47,925 nt of DNA from Verrucomicrobia bacterium ADurb.Bin006 (GCA_002071485.1 MWFF01000094.1:1-47925); one strand, 5' to 3'; numbered from the stretch's first letter, positions 9,012 to 17,561 are shown. Program-made: numbers and translations. The notes: generated by a model from the letters alone, not told the origin.

Positions 9012-9056
9012 CGCCTGTCTGGCGCCAGCCTCTGCTGGCCGGCAGACAGGCGTTTT
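9012..9056 (+). terminator. Rho-independent terminator of hcp
   Basis: CGCCTGTCTG (9012-9021) pairs exactly with CAGACAGGCG (9043-9052), with an inner GCCAGC/GCTGGC stem and a CTCT loop, followed by TTTT. It lies 57 bp after the hcp stop codon. Confidence 0.85.
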
Positions 9057-9186
9057 GCTTGTCGGGCAAGCCGCGCGTTCGAGAGGAATCGGTTCGCTTG
9101 ACGAGGAAGTGGTTCACCGCCATGTTCGTGCGAGTGTCAATTGAGACGCGCGGATATGCGCGCGGAGCCCCGGCTGACATAGGTAC

Positions 9187-10473
9187 ATGACTAGAAATCA
9201 CATCGAATCGTATCTCGTGGCTCGAGTCCCTGAGAACAGCCCCATCGAGTCTTCCGCATCACAACAGACAGACCCCTCTGTCCCGGTCAGACGTGTGCAG
9301 GCGCGCGCGTTTGTACTGGGTGCCATTCTGCTGTTGGCGGGGTCTGTTTGCCATGCACAGCAGCAACGCCAAAGTCCCCCCGCGCCTCCATCCCCCCCTC
9401 CACGTGTCTATGCGCCGGTTTCCGTGGGAACGGCTCATCAAAATCCAGTTGCGGCCACGCAGTCTTCCGGGGGGCAACCGGTTCATGGGGACGGACCGCG
9501 CCTGAAGGTGGAAGAGCCTGTCCACGACTTCGGCAGGGTGCGGAACGGCGAGGTGGTGAAGCACACATACGTGTTCTCGAACGTCGGCAACCAGGTGTTG
9601 GATGTCACGGATGTGCGGGCTTCTTGCGGGTGCACGACGATGGGCGGATGGACTCGGCAAGTGAAGCCAGGCGAGACCGGGAACATACCGATTCAGTTCA
9701 ACACCAGCACCTTCGAAGGGCCGGTTGTCAAGACCGTCAGCGTCGCGTGCAACGATCCGACGCAGCCGACCGTGGTGCTCCAGATCAAGGCCACCGTGTG
9801 GAAACCGTTTGAAATCAGACCTCAATTCGCTGTTCTGAACACCACCCCGGATTCGCCCTCGAAATCGACGAATGTGCGCATCGTCAACAACACCGGAGAG
9901 ACGTTGACCCTGTCCGCGCCGGTCAGCAGCAATCCCTCGTTGGCTGCCGAGTTGCAGACCGTCCAGGCCGGCCGGGAGTATGATCTGATCGTGAGAACCG
10001 TGCCGCCGCTGACGCCTGGAAATACCGGGGGCACGATCACGCTGCAGACCTCCTCGACCAATCACCCGGCGATCGAGGTGCGTGTCTGGGCCAACGTGCA
10101 GCAGGCAGTGATGGTGCTGCCGGCTCTGATCAACCTGCCCTGGGCGCCGTTGTCGGCGACGATGCCCGTCAGCGTCACGATCCGAAACAATAGCACCAAT
10201 GCCCTGGCACTGAGCGAGCCGTCGGTGAACGTCAAGGGCGTGGATGTGAAGATCAAGGAAATCCAGCCCGGACGCTACTTCACAGTCACAGCGAGTTTTC
10301 CCGCCGGCTTCAAGATCGAGGAGAACCAGAAAGTCGAACTGACCGTGAAATCAAGCCACCCTGACTTCCAACGGATCACAGTGCCAGTCCGGCAAATGGT
10401 GCGTCCGGTTCCAGTCACGGCGTCCGACCTGACCGCCCGGCCTGCAACGCCCGCCGCGGCCGGGGCGCGGTGA
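9187..10473 (+). CDS. Exported DUF1573-domain protein
   Basis: A 428-residue protein. After a ~35-residue polar lead, a hydrophobic stretch (AFVLGAILLLAGSVCHA) acts as signal or anchor, followed by a Pro-rich linker. Residues ~103-195 are a DUF1573 domain, an Ig-like fold: EEPVHDFGRVRNGEVVKHTY and the cysteine motif ASCGCTTMGGW. The remainder reads as two more beta-sandwich repeats. DUF1573 proteins are common in Bacteroidota, Planctomycetota and Verrucomicrobiota, usually exported; their function is not established. Here the gene starts a same-strand run with rhodanese and MauE/DoxX genes, a pairing that hints at periplasmic thiol or sulfur chemistry. Confidence 0.8.
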   Translation: MTRNHIESYLVARVPENSPIESSASQQTDPSVPVRRVQARAFVLGAILLLAGSVCHAQQQRQSPPAPPSPPPRVYAPVSVGTAHQNPVAATQSSGGQPVHGDGPRLKVEEPVHDFGRVRNGEVVKHTYVFSNVGNQVLDVTDVRASCGCTTMGGWTRQVKPGETGNIPIQFNTSTFEGPVVKTVSVACNDPTQPTVVLQIKATVWKPFEIRPQFAVLNTTPDSPSKSTNVRIVNNTGETLTLSAPVSSNPSLAAELQTVQAGREYDLIVRTVPPLTPGNTGGTITLQTSSTNHPAIEVRVWANVQQAVMVLPALINLPWAPLSATMPVSVTIRNNSTNALALSEPSVNVKGVDVKIKEIQPGRYFTVTASFPAGFKIEENQKVELTVKSSHPDFQRITVPVRQMVRPVPVTASDLTARPATPAAAGAR

Positions 10474-10548
10474 CGGTGATCGAGGCAATGGCCTGTCCCG
10501 GCACACTCCAACACCAGACTCGAGTCGGGCTGGCCCCGCACTGCCGGC

Positions 10549-11265
10549 ATGCGGCGTGCGCGTTCGCTCCGGCCCCGAACGATCCGGACCTCTTTGAAAG
10601 CTGATTCTTCTCGATTGCCGGCGCGCGGGCGCAGACTCCGACTTCGAGACGTCGTGTGGGAGGGCGTTCTTGTGGCAATCGTGGGCGCGGCAATTGCCTT
10701 CGCTGCGAACGCAGTGTCCCCTCGAGGCCTGGTGCTGACGCGCAATTACTTTCCCAAGGCCGTCACTGTGGCGGGTCCGGCGCCCGCAGCCTTGCCCGCT
10801 GAACTCGGCCCTGCCGGAACCAATGCGGTTGCCGTCGCACCGCCGCAGCCGGTGGTTGCATCCCTCGATGCGGAGAGTTTGCAACGGGCGGACATTGACC
10901 TGGCAGCGGCCCTGTTCCGCGATCCGCGTTACCAGAGCGAACTGGTTGTGTTCATCGATGCGCGGGACGAGGAGCAATACCGCGAGGGGCATGTGCCAGG
11001 AGCCTATCAGTTCGATCATTATCGCCCCGAGAAACAGCTTGCGACCGTCCTGCACGTCTGTCAGTTGGCGGAGCAGATCGTGGTGTACTGCACGGGAGGC
11101 GATTGCGAGGACAGCGAATTCGCTGCGCTCGCTTTGATCGGCGTCGGGATACCGAAGGAGCGTTTTTTCGTCTACGTAGGGGGCATGAGCGAGTGGGCTG
11201 CGCATGGCCTGCCGTTCGAAGTCGGAGAACGCAACAGCGGGAACATCGGAAACGGGGAGCCATGA
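10549..11265 (+). CDS. Membrane-anchored rhodanese-domain protein
   Basis: A 238-residue protein with an N-terminal transmembrane segment (VLVAIVGAAIAFAANAV, residues ~40-56) and a rhodanese-like domain at ~115-232. The domain shows the family landmarks FIDARDEEQYREGHVPGAYQ and GGMSEWAAHGLP. The active-site loop reads VVYCTGGDCEDS, with the catalytic Cys in YC, so sulfur transfer activity is possible. The start is uncertain because the first ~35 residues are very basic and may not be translated. Its stop codon overlaps the next start as ATGA (11262-11265), indicating translational coupling to the MauE/DoxX gene. Confidence 0.82.
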   Translation: MRRARSLRPRTIRTSLKADSSRLPARGRRLRLRDVVWEGVLVAIVGAAIAFAANAVSPRGLVLTRNYFPKAVTVAGPAPAALPAELGPAGTNAVAVAPPQPVVASLDAESLQRADIDLAAALFRDPRYQSELVVFIDARDEEQYREGHVPGAYQFDHYRPEKQLATVLHVCQLAEQIVVYCTGGDCEDSEFAALALIGVGIPKERFFVYVGGMSEWAAHGLPFEVGERNSGNIGNGEP

Positions 11266-11771
11266 GCGCCATGCCACTGCCCGGAAGACACAAGGGATGG
11301 AACCTCGTCGCCGTGCTGACGCGGTGGCTGCTGGGTGGGTTGTTTCTCCAGATGGGACTGAGTAAGGCTTTGGACCCGGTCGATTTTCTCAAGCTGGTGC
11401 GCGAATACGATCTGACGCAGCACCCGCTTCTGCTCAACGGGATCGCAGCCGCGCTGCCGTGGTTCGAGGTGTTTTGCGGCGTCCTTCTGTTGGCCGGCGT
11501 GGCCGTTCGCGGGTCGGCCTTGATGCTGTTGGCCATGCTCGCGCCGTTCACTTGGGTTGTCTTCCAACGGGCATTGGCTATCCAGGCGGATCTGGGCATA
11601 CCCTTCTGCGCGGTCAAGTTCGACTGCGGCTGCGGTGCGGGCGAGGTCTACATCTGCCGCAAGCTGGTCGAGAACGGTCTGCTGATTCTCTTCTCGGCCT
11701 GGCTGCTGATGGGGTGGGGGCGGGGCCTGTGCGCCCGCTACGCCTTGATGAAGCCGCGGGCAGAAAATTGA
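11262..11771 (+). CDS. MauE/DoxX-family membrane protein
   Basis: A 169-residue protein with four hydrophobic helices of the MauE/DoxX type: WNLVAVLTRWLLGGLFLQMGLSKA near the start, then PWFEVFCGVLLLAGVAV, ALMLLAMLAPFTWVVF and LLILFSAWLLMGW. The paired cysteines in the loop DCGCGAGEVYICRKLV fit the MauE branch, thought to help disulfide or redox handling during maturation of periplasmic proteins. I chose the ATG at 11262 because it overlaps the rhodanese stop and starts just before the first helix. With rhodanese and DUF1573 it looks like one operon. Confidence 0.82.
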   Translation: MSAMPLPGRHKGWNLVAVLTRWLLGGLFLQMGLSKALDPVDFLKLVREYDLTQHPLLLNGIAAALPWFEVFCGVLLLAGVAVRGSALMLLAMLAPFTWVVFQRALAIQADLGIPFCAVKFDCGCGAGEVYICRKLVENGLLILFSAWLLMGWGRGLCARYALMKPRAEN

Positions 11772-11816
11772 CTCCGGATGCAGTTTGGGATACACCTTGG
11801 GTCAGTTTGATTGAAC

Positions 11817-12293
11817 ATGCTTATGAAGAATTGCAAAAACGCAACCGCTCCGAACAGCGCACGCCTGGCCAACAGCCTCAATCAGGTGCTGGCCGATTCT
11901 TACGCCCTGATGGCGCTGACGCATCTGGCCCATTGGAATGTCGAGGGCCCCAACTTCTTCGGCCTGCACACCGCATTCCAGACGCAGTACGAGGAGCTGT
12001 TTACTGCAATTGATGAAATTGCCGAGCGCGTTCGGGCCGTGGGCGCTTATGCCATCGGCGGTCTGGGCAAGTTCGCCGAGAAGGCCCAAATGAAGGAGTT
12101 TGTGTCGCCTCTGAGCGCCGAGGCCTATGTCCGGGCGCTGATTGAAGCGAACGACAAGCTCCTTGCAGACGCCGCCCAGGCGCGCGATCTGGCGGGCGAG
12201 GCGAACGATGCCGAGAGCCAGGACCTGATGATCGAGCGCATCACACTCCATCAGAAGACCGTCTGGATGCTCAAGAGCGTCCTCAAGAGTTGA
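11817..12293 (+). CDS. dps: Dps/ferritin-like DNA-binding stress protein
   Basis: A 158-residue four-helix protein of the Dps family, which oxidises and stores iron and protects DNA. The ferroxidase signature is clear: HLAHWNVEGPNFFGLH followed by YEELFTAIDEIAERVRAVG, in which the His and the Asp and Glu are the iron ligands at the subunit interface. The helix ending TLHQKTVWMLKSVLKS matches the family C-terminus. The start is ATG 11817 or 11823. Length is typical. It fits the redox and stress theme of its neighbours. No OxyR- or Fur-like box could be seen. Confidence 0.9.
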   Translation: MLMKNCKNATAPNSARLANSLNQVLADSYALMALTHLAHWNVEGPNFFGLHTAFQTQYEELFTAIDEIAERVRAVGAYAIGGLGKFAEKAQMKEFVSPLSAEAYVRALIEANDKLLADAAQARDLAGEANDAESQDLMIERITLHQKTVWMLKSVLKS

Positions 12294-12532
12294 GAAGCGT
12301 TCATAGTCGCCATCCGCGTTCAATCGTCGAACCTCAACGCTCCCCATGGACATCGTTCAGCGCCGCCAGTTCCCTGGCTGTCGTTGGCGTCCGTTTCGCG
12401 GCTTTAGCCCTGTTCGCCCAAAGACGGCACCCCGCGCTGCACGGAGGGGATGAGGCCCCAAGAGCATCGGACAGCGCGGTGTGCATGCCTTTCAGATAAA
12501 GAACCTGTCACTTTATCGGGAGATTCTTTTGC

Positions 12533-13720
12533 ATGACCAGTTCCTCGAATGATCCGCGCGATCGATCCGGAAGCGCCGCCGAACAGAACTCGACTGGTCG
12601 CCGAGCTGCCAGGATGGCAAGCTTCGCGCTTGCCAGCCTGCTTTGCATCGGGGGGCGGGCAGCGGATGCGCAGCCTCGAACGCTGCCGCTGGGCGCCGCC
12701 GCGCCTGACTTCAGTCTGCCCGGTGTGGATGGTCGGACCTACGCGTTGCGCGACTTCGCGGCGGCGCGTGCGCTGGTCGTGGTCTTCACCTGCAACCACT
12801 GCCCAACCGCCCAGTATTACGAAGGGCGGCTCATGCAGTTGGCCGCCGATTACCGGGATAAAGGCGTGGCGCTGGTGGCAATCTCGCCCAACGATCCGCA
12901 GTCCGTCCGGCTCGACGAGCTGGGGTGGACCGACCTGGGGGATTCCTTTGCGGATATGAAACTGCGGGCGAAGGAGCGGCGATTCGACTTCCCATACCTG
13001 TACGACGGCGAGACGCAGAAGGCGTCTCGCGCCTACGGGCCGGTGGCGACGCCGCACGTCTTCCTGTTCGACCGCGAGCGCAAGCTGCGTTACGCGGGCA
13101 GGATCGATGATTCGGAACGCGCCCAGCACGTCAAGGTCCAGTACCTGCGCGAGGCTCTGGACGCCGTGTTGGAGGGGAGAATGCCACCCGTCGCACAGAC
13201 CAAGGTTGTCGGCTGCTCGGTGAAATGGTCGGGCAAAGCGGACGCCGTCAAAGCCTTCATGGAGAAGCTGGCGGCCGAACCGGTCAGCGTGCAAAGCGCG
13301 GATGCGGACGCGCTCAAGCAGTTGCGGGCGGGGAACCCGTCGAAATTCCGACTGGTGACGTTTTGGGCCACCTGGTGCGCGCCCTGCGTGGTGGAGTTCG
13401 ACGAATTCGTCACCATGCACCGGATGTATCGGCACCGGGAATTCGAGCTTGTGACCGTTTCGGTCAACCGTCCGGAGGAACACCCGCAAGTCCTCGAATT
13501 TCTCAAGCAGAAACAGGCATCCACCCGCAACTTTATCTTCGCATCCTCCGACCGGGCGCCACTGATCGATGCGTTTGACCCTGACTGGCAAGGGGTGGTC
13601 CCCTACACCGTCCTGATCTCACCCGAAGGCAAGGTGGTGTCTCGGGCTGTCGGCAGCATCGATGCGCTCGAGTTCAAGCGTGAGATCGTCCGTGCCCTCA
13701 ACGACCGCAAGCCGTGGTAG
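12533..13720 (+). CDS. Exported double thioredoxin-fold protein (AhpC/TSA-like + TlpA-like)
   Basis: A 395-residue protein. The lead is polar; a hydrophobic segment (MASFALASLLCIGGRAADA, residues ~28-46) looks like the signal, so a start near 12614 is also possible. Residues ~55-215 are a peroxiredoxin/redoxin domain (GAAAPDFSLPGVDGRTYALRDF) with the motif CNHCPTAQYY, a CxxC pair typical of redoxins that resemble thiol-disulfide oxidoreductases. Residues ~255-392 are a second, TlpA-like thioredoxin domain with FWATWCAPCVVEFDEF. Two CxxC centres in one chain suggest thiol exchange in the periplasm. It is the last gene of this redox group and has its own ~240-bp upstream gap. Confidence 0.85.
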   Translation: MTSSSNDPRDRSGSAAEQNSTGRRAARMASFALASLLCIGGRAADAQPRTLPLGAAAPDFSLPGVDGRTYALRDFAAARALVVVFTCNHCPTAQYYEGRLMQLAADYRDKGVALVAISPNDPQSVRLDELGWTDLGDSFADMKLRAKERRFDFPYLYDGETQKASRAYGPVATPHVFLFDRERKLRYAGRIDDSERAQHVKVQYLREALDAVLEGRMPPVAQTKVVGCSVKWSGKADAVKAFMEKLAAEPVSVQSADADALKQLRAGNPSKFRLVTFWATWCAPCVVEFDEFVTMHRMYRHREFELVTVSVNRPEEHPQVLEFLKQKQASTRNFIFASSDRAPLIDAFDPDWQGVVPYTVLISPEGKVVSRAVGSIDALEFKREIVRALNDRKPW

Positions 13721-13724
13721 AGGG

Positions 13725-13961
13725 AATGAAGTAAACACCGGTCTCGTGCCGGTGCACCAGCTCTTCGAATGACAGCATCGACCCCGCCGCGCTTTCGCGG
13801 GCGAGGTCGGCATCGGTCAAGGCGGCAGAATCAGGATGCACTTGAATGGCTAGGGCCTCGCATCTGGCCCGGTGGCGCTCCCGCCAAAACCGGAAGTAGT
13901 TTTTGCACAGACCCCTGAGCCGGCGCTTGCGCCGGTGAAGTGGCTTGTGCAAAGTGCCCAT
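13725..13961 (-). pseudogene. Remnant of an ECF sigma-factor gene
   Basis: From the ATG at 13961 the frame reads a basic lead and then ALTDADLARESAAGSMLSFE and ELVHRHETGVYF, matching the N-terminal helix of region 2 of ECF sigma-70 factors (DxxLARxxAAGDxxAFEELVxRxxxxVYxF). Similarity stops there and the frame runs into the end of the thioredoxin gene, so all the rest of the sigma factor is missing. The 3' end was probably lost by deletion. Confidence 0.6.
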
Positions 13962-14071
13962 CGATATGCATGGCGTTGCGGTGGGTTGCGCGAGCGCGAA
14001 CCCTGTCGAAAACGTCGGTGATTTTGGCAAGGAGTTCACCGCGGGGATGTGAGTGTTTGAAAAATAACGTT

Positions 14072-14155
14072 GCGCGCGTGGCGGAATGGCAGACGCGCCA
14101 GACTTAGGATCTGGTTCCGAAAGGAGTGGAGGTTCGAGTCCTCTCGCGCGCACCA
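14072..14155 (+). tRNA. tRNA-Leu (TAG anticodon)
   Basis: An 84-nt class II tRNA with CCA encoded. The acceptor strands are GCGCGCG and CGCGCGC. The anticodon stem CCAGA/TCTGG encloses CTTAGGA (anticodon TAG). A long variable arm (TTCCGAAAGGAG) and the T-loop TTCGAGT follow. Confidence 0.95.
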
Positions 14156-14270
14156 AGTCCGGGTGGTGTGGCTCGAGCGAGAGACGGCCTCAGCGGTGTT
14201 GCATCGTCGCGGGCGGCAGTGATGTGGAGGAGGGGCGGGAGAAAACCCGTGACGGCCATCAGTCGATGGA

Positions 14271-14410
14271 AAATGGCCAACGCTCAACGTTCAACGCTCA
14301 ACGTTCAACGTTCAACGCTCAACGCTCAACGTTCAACGCTCAATGGCCAACAGTCGACGGCCAAAGGCTCATGGCCAGTGGCGAATGGTCGATTGGAAAG
14401 GCCAAGTCCA
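14271..14410. repeat. Heptamer tandem repeat (CAACGCT / CAACGTT)
   Basis: Nine consecutive 7-bp units of CAACGCT or CAACGTT at 14278-14340, continuing downstream in the same 7-bp phase as degenerate units (CAATGGC, CAACAGT, CGACGGC, CAAAGGC). It resembles the STRR heptamers of cyanobacteria. The end of the neighbouring hydrolase gene runs into it. Confidence 0.85.
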
Positions 14411-15395
14411 CGATGACCGGGCGATGATCGGAGCCGAGGTGCGGGCCGACGCGGCGATCGAGAACCGTCAGGTCGGGTGACACGAGGCAGTGATCGAGGG
14501 GAATCCAGAGCGGAAAGAAAAGGCTCGGCCAGGTCGGTTGATAGCCGCGTCCGCGCAAGGTGTCGATGAGTCCGCTGCGAGCCAGCAGCCGACGGAAGAC
14601 GGGCGACCACGGTGTTGTGTTGAGGTCGCCCAGCAGGAGTTTCGGATCTGGCCGGGCAGCGGCGTGTGCGGCGGCATGCTCGAGTTGCACGTCGCGCCAG
14701 CGGGCGTTCCGTGCACTGCTGGGTGGCAGCGGATGCGTCCCGAAGATCCAGACCGGCTGGGTGTCGATCCGGAGTTCAGCCTCGATCGATGGCAGGCCGG
14801 CCTCGCCCAATTGAAGAATACGGGCTTGAGAGAACGGGTGGCGGCTGAAGAGCGCAATGCCGAAATTGTCGTCGCGCGGCGTCTGGATCGTGTGGGGCCA
14901 AACGTTGGTCAGCGCCTCCAGTTGCGTGAGCCAGCGCGCGTCGACCTCGATCAGGAGGATGACATCCGGATTCTCGCGGCGGAGGAATGCCTCGAGCAGG
15001 TCATGGCGCGGGTTGGCGGTGTGCACGTTGACCGTGACGACGCGCCACTGTTTCGAGGCGGCTGCCGGTAGGCGCGGGGCGAGCGGGATGAAGGAGGGGA
15101 GCAGGACGGCAAGATTCGAGAGGGCAAGGGCGGCGTAGGCGAGTGAAGGCCAGCGCGGCTGGTGGGCAGACCTGACTGCCGCTGCGGCATTGTTTCGGTT
15201 CGGGCCGGGCGAGACTCGAGTCAGCACGGCCACGGCGGCGAGGGCGAGGGCGTATTGGAGGCGGAAATGGCATGCGAGTTCGAGCAGCCACGAATGGGAT
15301 GCGAAGAAGCTCGCGGCCGAGCCGAGCCCGGCCAGTGTGCCTGCGGCGTGCAGCAGGCCTGTGCCGCTGACTTTGGGTTCGAAGAATCGGGGCAT
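14340..15395 (-). CDS. Membrane-anchored endonuclease/exonuclease/phosphatase (EEP) family protein
   Basis: A 351-residue protein. The N-terminal ~110 residues contain three hydrophobic segments (around LQYALALAAVAVL and LAYAALALSNLAVLLPSFIP). Residues ~117-330 are an EEP-fold metallohydrolase: VVTVNVHTANPRHD, DVILLIEVDARWL, IFGTHPLPP, LLLGDLNTTPWSP and the catalytic GSDHRPVIVDL. The layout matches the many inner-membrane EEP proteins with a periplasmic domain; the substrate (nucleic acid, phospholipid or sugar phosphate) is unknown. The last ~20 residues (FPIDHSPLAMSLWPSTVGH) are encoded by the heptamer repeat zone, so the original stop seems lost and the tail is repeat-derived. Confidence 0.85.
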   Translation of the reverse strand: MPRFFEPKVSGTGLLHAAGTLAGLGSAASFFASHSWLLELACHFRLQYALALAAVAVLTRVSPGPNRNNAAAAVRSAHQPRWPSLAYAALALSNLAVLLPSFIPLAPRLPAAASKQWRVVTVNVHTANPRHDLLEAFLRRENPDVILLIEVDARWLTQLEALTNVWPHTIQTPRDDNFGIALFSRHPFSQARILQLGEAGLPSIEAELRIDTQPVWIFGTHPLPPSSARNARWRDVQLEHAAAHAAARPDPKLLLGDLNTTPWSPVFRRLLARSGLIDTLRGRGYQPTWPSLFFPLWIPLDHCLVSPDLTVLDRRVGPHLGSDHRPVIVDLAFPIDHSPLAMSLWPSTVGH

Positions 15396-15397
15396 CA

Positions 15398-15525
15398 GAA
15401 TCCTTGAGCGCTAAAACATGCCGCAGACAAGTCAAGTTTCTGTGCTGCGTTCAAGGGGTCAAGGATTTCTAATGAGCGAGGCGCGGGGGAGAAGGGCGGG
15501 GAAACACGGGGACTCCTCGTGGGAA
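15398..15525. repeat. ~126-bp dispersed repeat, copy 2
   Basis: Counterpart of 6998-7123 in the same orientation, alignable over its whole length with scattered substitutions. It lies between the divergent ends of the EEP and PolX genes. Confidence 0.75.
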
Positions 15526-15559
15526 GTGTTGTCATTCAGCGGTCGAATGCGCACGGGGA

Positions 15560-15666
15560 CCATGAACCGATTTGTAGCCGCCGACGTGAGTCGGCGCTGA
15601 TTTCTGCTGTTGACGGAGCGAGATGGCGCGGACTCACGTCCGCGGCTACGGAACCACGGTTCATGG
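15560..15666. repeat. REP-like imperfect palindrome
   Basis: The arm at 15560-15597 (CCATGAACCG, GTAGCCGCCGACGTGAGTC) is the near reverse complement of 15626-15666 (GACTCACGTCCGCGGCTAC, CGGTTCATGG) around a ~28-nt loop. The element ends ~30 bp from the polX stop codon. Together with the repeat at 15398-15525 it fills the 300-bp gap; no gene is seen. Confidence 0.75.
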
Positions 15667-15696
15667 AAAGATTGGATTTGGTCTGAGGCGCACAGG

Positions 15697-17448
15697 CTAG
15701 TGTTTCTGTCGTTTGGCGGCCAGTGCCTGGCGGAGCTTTTCCAGCGGCAGCGTATTGACCACGTCGGCCCTGGTGAGCCATCCCTTGCGCGCCACGCCGG
15801 CGCCGAGGCGGAGGAATCGGGCGTGTTCGTGTCGATGGCCATCGACGTTGATGACGCATTTGACGCCTTTGCTGCGCGCGTAGGGCCAGAGGCGCCAGTC
15901 GAGATCGAAACGATATGGATTCGAGTTGAGTTCGATCCACGTGCCCGTCTCAGCGCAGGCGTCGATGACGGCCTGAGCATTGACCTTGTAGGGCTCGCGT
16001 TCAAGCAGGAGGCGTCCGGTCAGGTGGCCCAGCATATGGACGTACGGGTTCTGGGCGGCGCGAATGAGGCGTTTGGTATTCTCGGCTTCGCCGCCGGCGG
16101 GGACATGGAGGCTGGCGACCACGACATCGAGTTTGGACAGCAGGTCATCTTTGAAATCGAGCCGGTCGCGCAGGATGTCGACCTCGGTGCCTGTGAGGAG
16201 GCGGAAGGCGCTCCCTTCGTCGGCCAGGGTGTTGTTGACCGCCTCGATGGCCTTGATCTGCTGGCGCAGGCGCGCCGGGTCGAGCCCGTTCGCCTGGAAC
16301 GACGCTTGCGAGTGGTCCGTGATCGCCCAATAGGCGCATCCGATCTCCTGCATATGGCTGGCGATGTCTTCGAGCGCGTTGCGTCCGTCACTCCAGTTCG
16401 AGTGGTTGTGCAGCGAGCCGCGCAGATCGGTCCATTCGAGCAGGCGGGGCAGCGCGTTCTGCTCGGCGGCGGCGAATTCCCCCTGATCCTCACGCAGTTC
16501 GGGTGGTATGGAAGCGAGGCCGAGCGCGGCGAAGATGTCGTCCTCGGTCTGGCAGGGCAGGCGCAGCGCGGGGTCGCGTGTTTCCTCGGTCGAGCGGAAC
16601 AGGCCGTATTCGTTGAGGCGAAGGCCGCGCTGGATGGCCCGCTGACGCATGGCGATGTTATGTTCCTTGCTGCCGGTGAAATAAGCGAGGGCGAACGGGT
16701 ACTCGGCATCGCTAACGACGCGCAAATCGGCCTGGATACCGCCTTCGAGAAGGACGCTGGCCTTGGTGTCGCCTTTGGCGCTGACGCTCAGGACGCCGGG
16801 CTTGGTGGTGAAGAAATCGATCACGGACGCCGGATTCCTGGACGAAACCAGGAAATCGATGTCGCCGATGACTTCCTTGAAGCGCCGAACGCTCCCAGCC
16901 GTGCTGCAGCGGATGACATCGGGATGGCTGCGGAGCGATTCGAGGATCGGGTCGGCCAGATCGAGCGCGTCGTCCAGGCGGTGGCGCGATGCGTATTGAC
17001 GGCGGTACTGGATGCCTTCGAGGATTTTGGCCTGCGATCTCTCGCCAAAGCCCGTCAGGCTTGCGACCTGGCCGGCGTGGCAGGCCGCTTCCAAGGCCTC
17101 GACCGAATCGATCTTGAGTTGTTCATGGAGGGCCTTGACCTTTTTCGGGCCGAGTCCGGGAATGAGGAGGAGATCGGTCAAACCGGCGGGCAACGACGCT
17201 TTCAATTCCTCGTAGTACGGCAGGCGCCCCGTGGTGACGAGTGTGGTGATTTTCTCCTGGAGTGCCTGGCCGATGCCCTTGATTTCGCTCAGACGTTGCT
17301 CGGCCACCAGCGTCTCGAGCGGTTCGGTGAGCGACTCGACAATCCGGGCCGCATTGGCGTAAGCGCGCGTCTTGAAAGGGTTTTCGCCCTTCAGTTCGAG
17401 CCAGACGCCGATCTCCGACAGCACGGCTGCGACTTGGTCTTTGTCCAT
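15697..17448 (-). CDS. polX: DNA polymerase X with PHP 3'-5' exonuclease domain
   Basis: A 583-residue bacterial family X polymerase, used in base-excision and end-repair synthesis. Residues ~1-150 are the 8-kDa-like HhH region (ENPFKTRAYANAARIVE, LSEIKGIGQAL, IPGLGPKKVKALHE). The nucleotidyltransferase core has AGSVRRFKEVIGDIDFL, with the metal-binding D196 and D198, and the third Asp at D241 (IQADLRVV). Residues ~343-575 are the PHP domain, with HNHSNWSDG, ITDHSQ, EVDI, ASLH, HMLGH and the closing NVDGHRHEH, which is expected to provide Mn-dependent exonuclease activity. All key motifs look intact and the length is normal. It is transcribed alone, divergent from the FGE-like gene. Confidence 0.95.
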   Translation of the reverse strand: MDKDQVAAVLSEIGVWLELKGENPFKTRAYANAARIVESLTEPLETLVAEQRLSEIKGIGQALQEKITTLVTTGRLPYYEELKASLPAGLTDLLLIPGLGPKKVKALHEQLKIDSVEALEAACHAGQVASLTGFGERSQAKILEGIQYRRQYASRHRLDDALDLADPILESLRSHPDVIRCSTAGSVRRFKEVIGDIDFLVSSRNPASVIDFFTTKPGVLSVSAKGDTKASVLLEGGIQADLRVVSDAEYPFALAYFTGSKEHNIAMRQRAIQRGLRLNEYGLFRSTEETRDPALRLPCQTEDDIFAALGLASIPPELREDQGEFAAAEQNALPRLLEWTDLRGSLHNHSNWSDGRNALEDIASHMQEIGCAYWAITDHSQASFQANGLDPARLRQQIKAIEAVNNTLADEGSAFRLLTGTEVDILRDRLDFKDDLLSKLDVVVASLHVPAGGEAENTKRLIRAAQNPYVHMLGHLTGRLLLEREPYKVNAQAVIDACAETGTWIELNSNPYRFDLDWRLWPYARSKGVKCVINVDGHRHEHARFLRLGAGVARKGWLTRADVVNTLPLEKLRQALAAKRQKH

Positions 17449-17500
17449 GCGGTGAGTATGCGGAGCAGTCGGGTCGCTTCAACCGAAAACCGGCAATTCA

Positions 17501-17561
17501 GCCCATGAACCTCAAGATGCGCGACGTTCTGGCAATCGATGGCATCTTGGGGTTCATGGGC
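17501..17561. repeat. 20-bp inverted repeat in the polX / FGE divergent gap
   Basis: 17501-17520 (starts GCCCATGAAC) is the reverse complement of 17542-17561 (ends GTTCATGGGC) with one mismatch, around a 21-nt loop. It lies upstream of both flanking genes, so it is not a terminator of either; an operator or a small palindromic element is possible. Confidence 0.7.

Noticed and set aside
13735..13755. CACCGG...CCGGTG stem after the double thioredoxin gene
   Set aside because: Only six pairs and no T run, so not called as a terminator.
15610..17508. 632-residue plus-strand frame opposite polX
   Set aside because: It is the mirror of a real, fully motif-bearing polX gene in GC-rich DNA.
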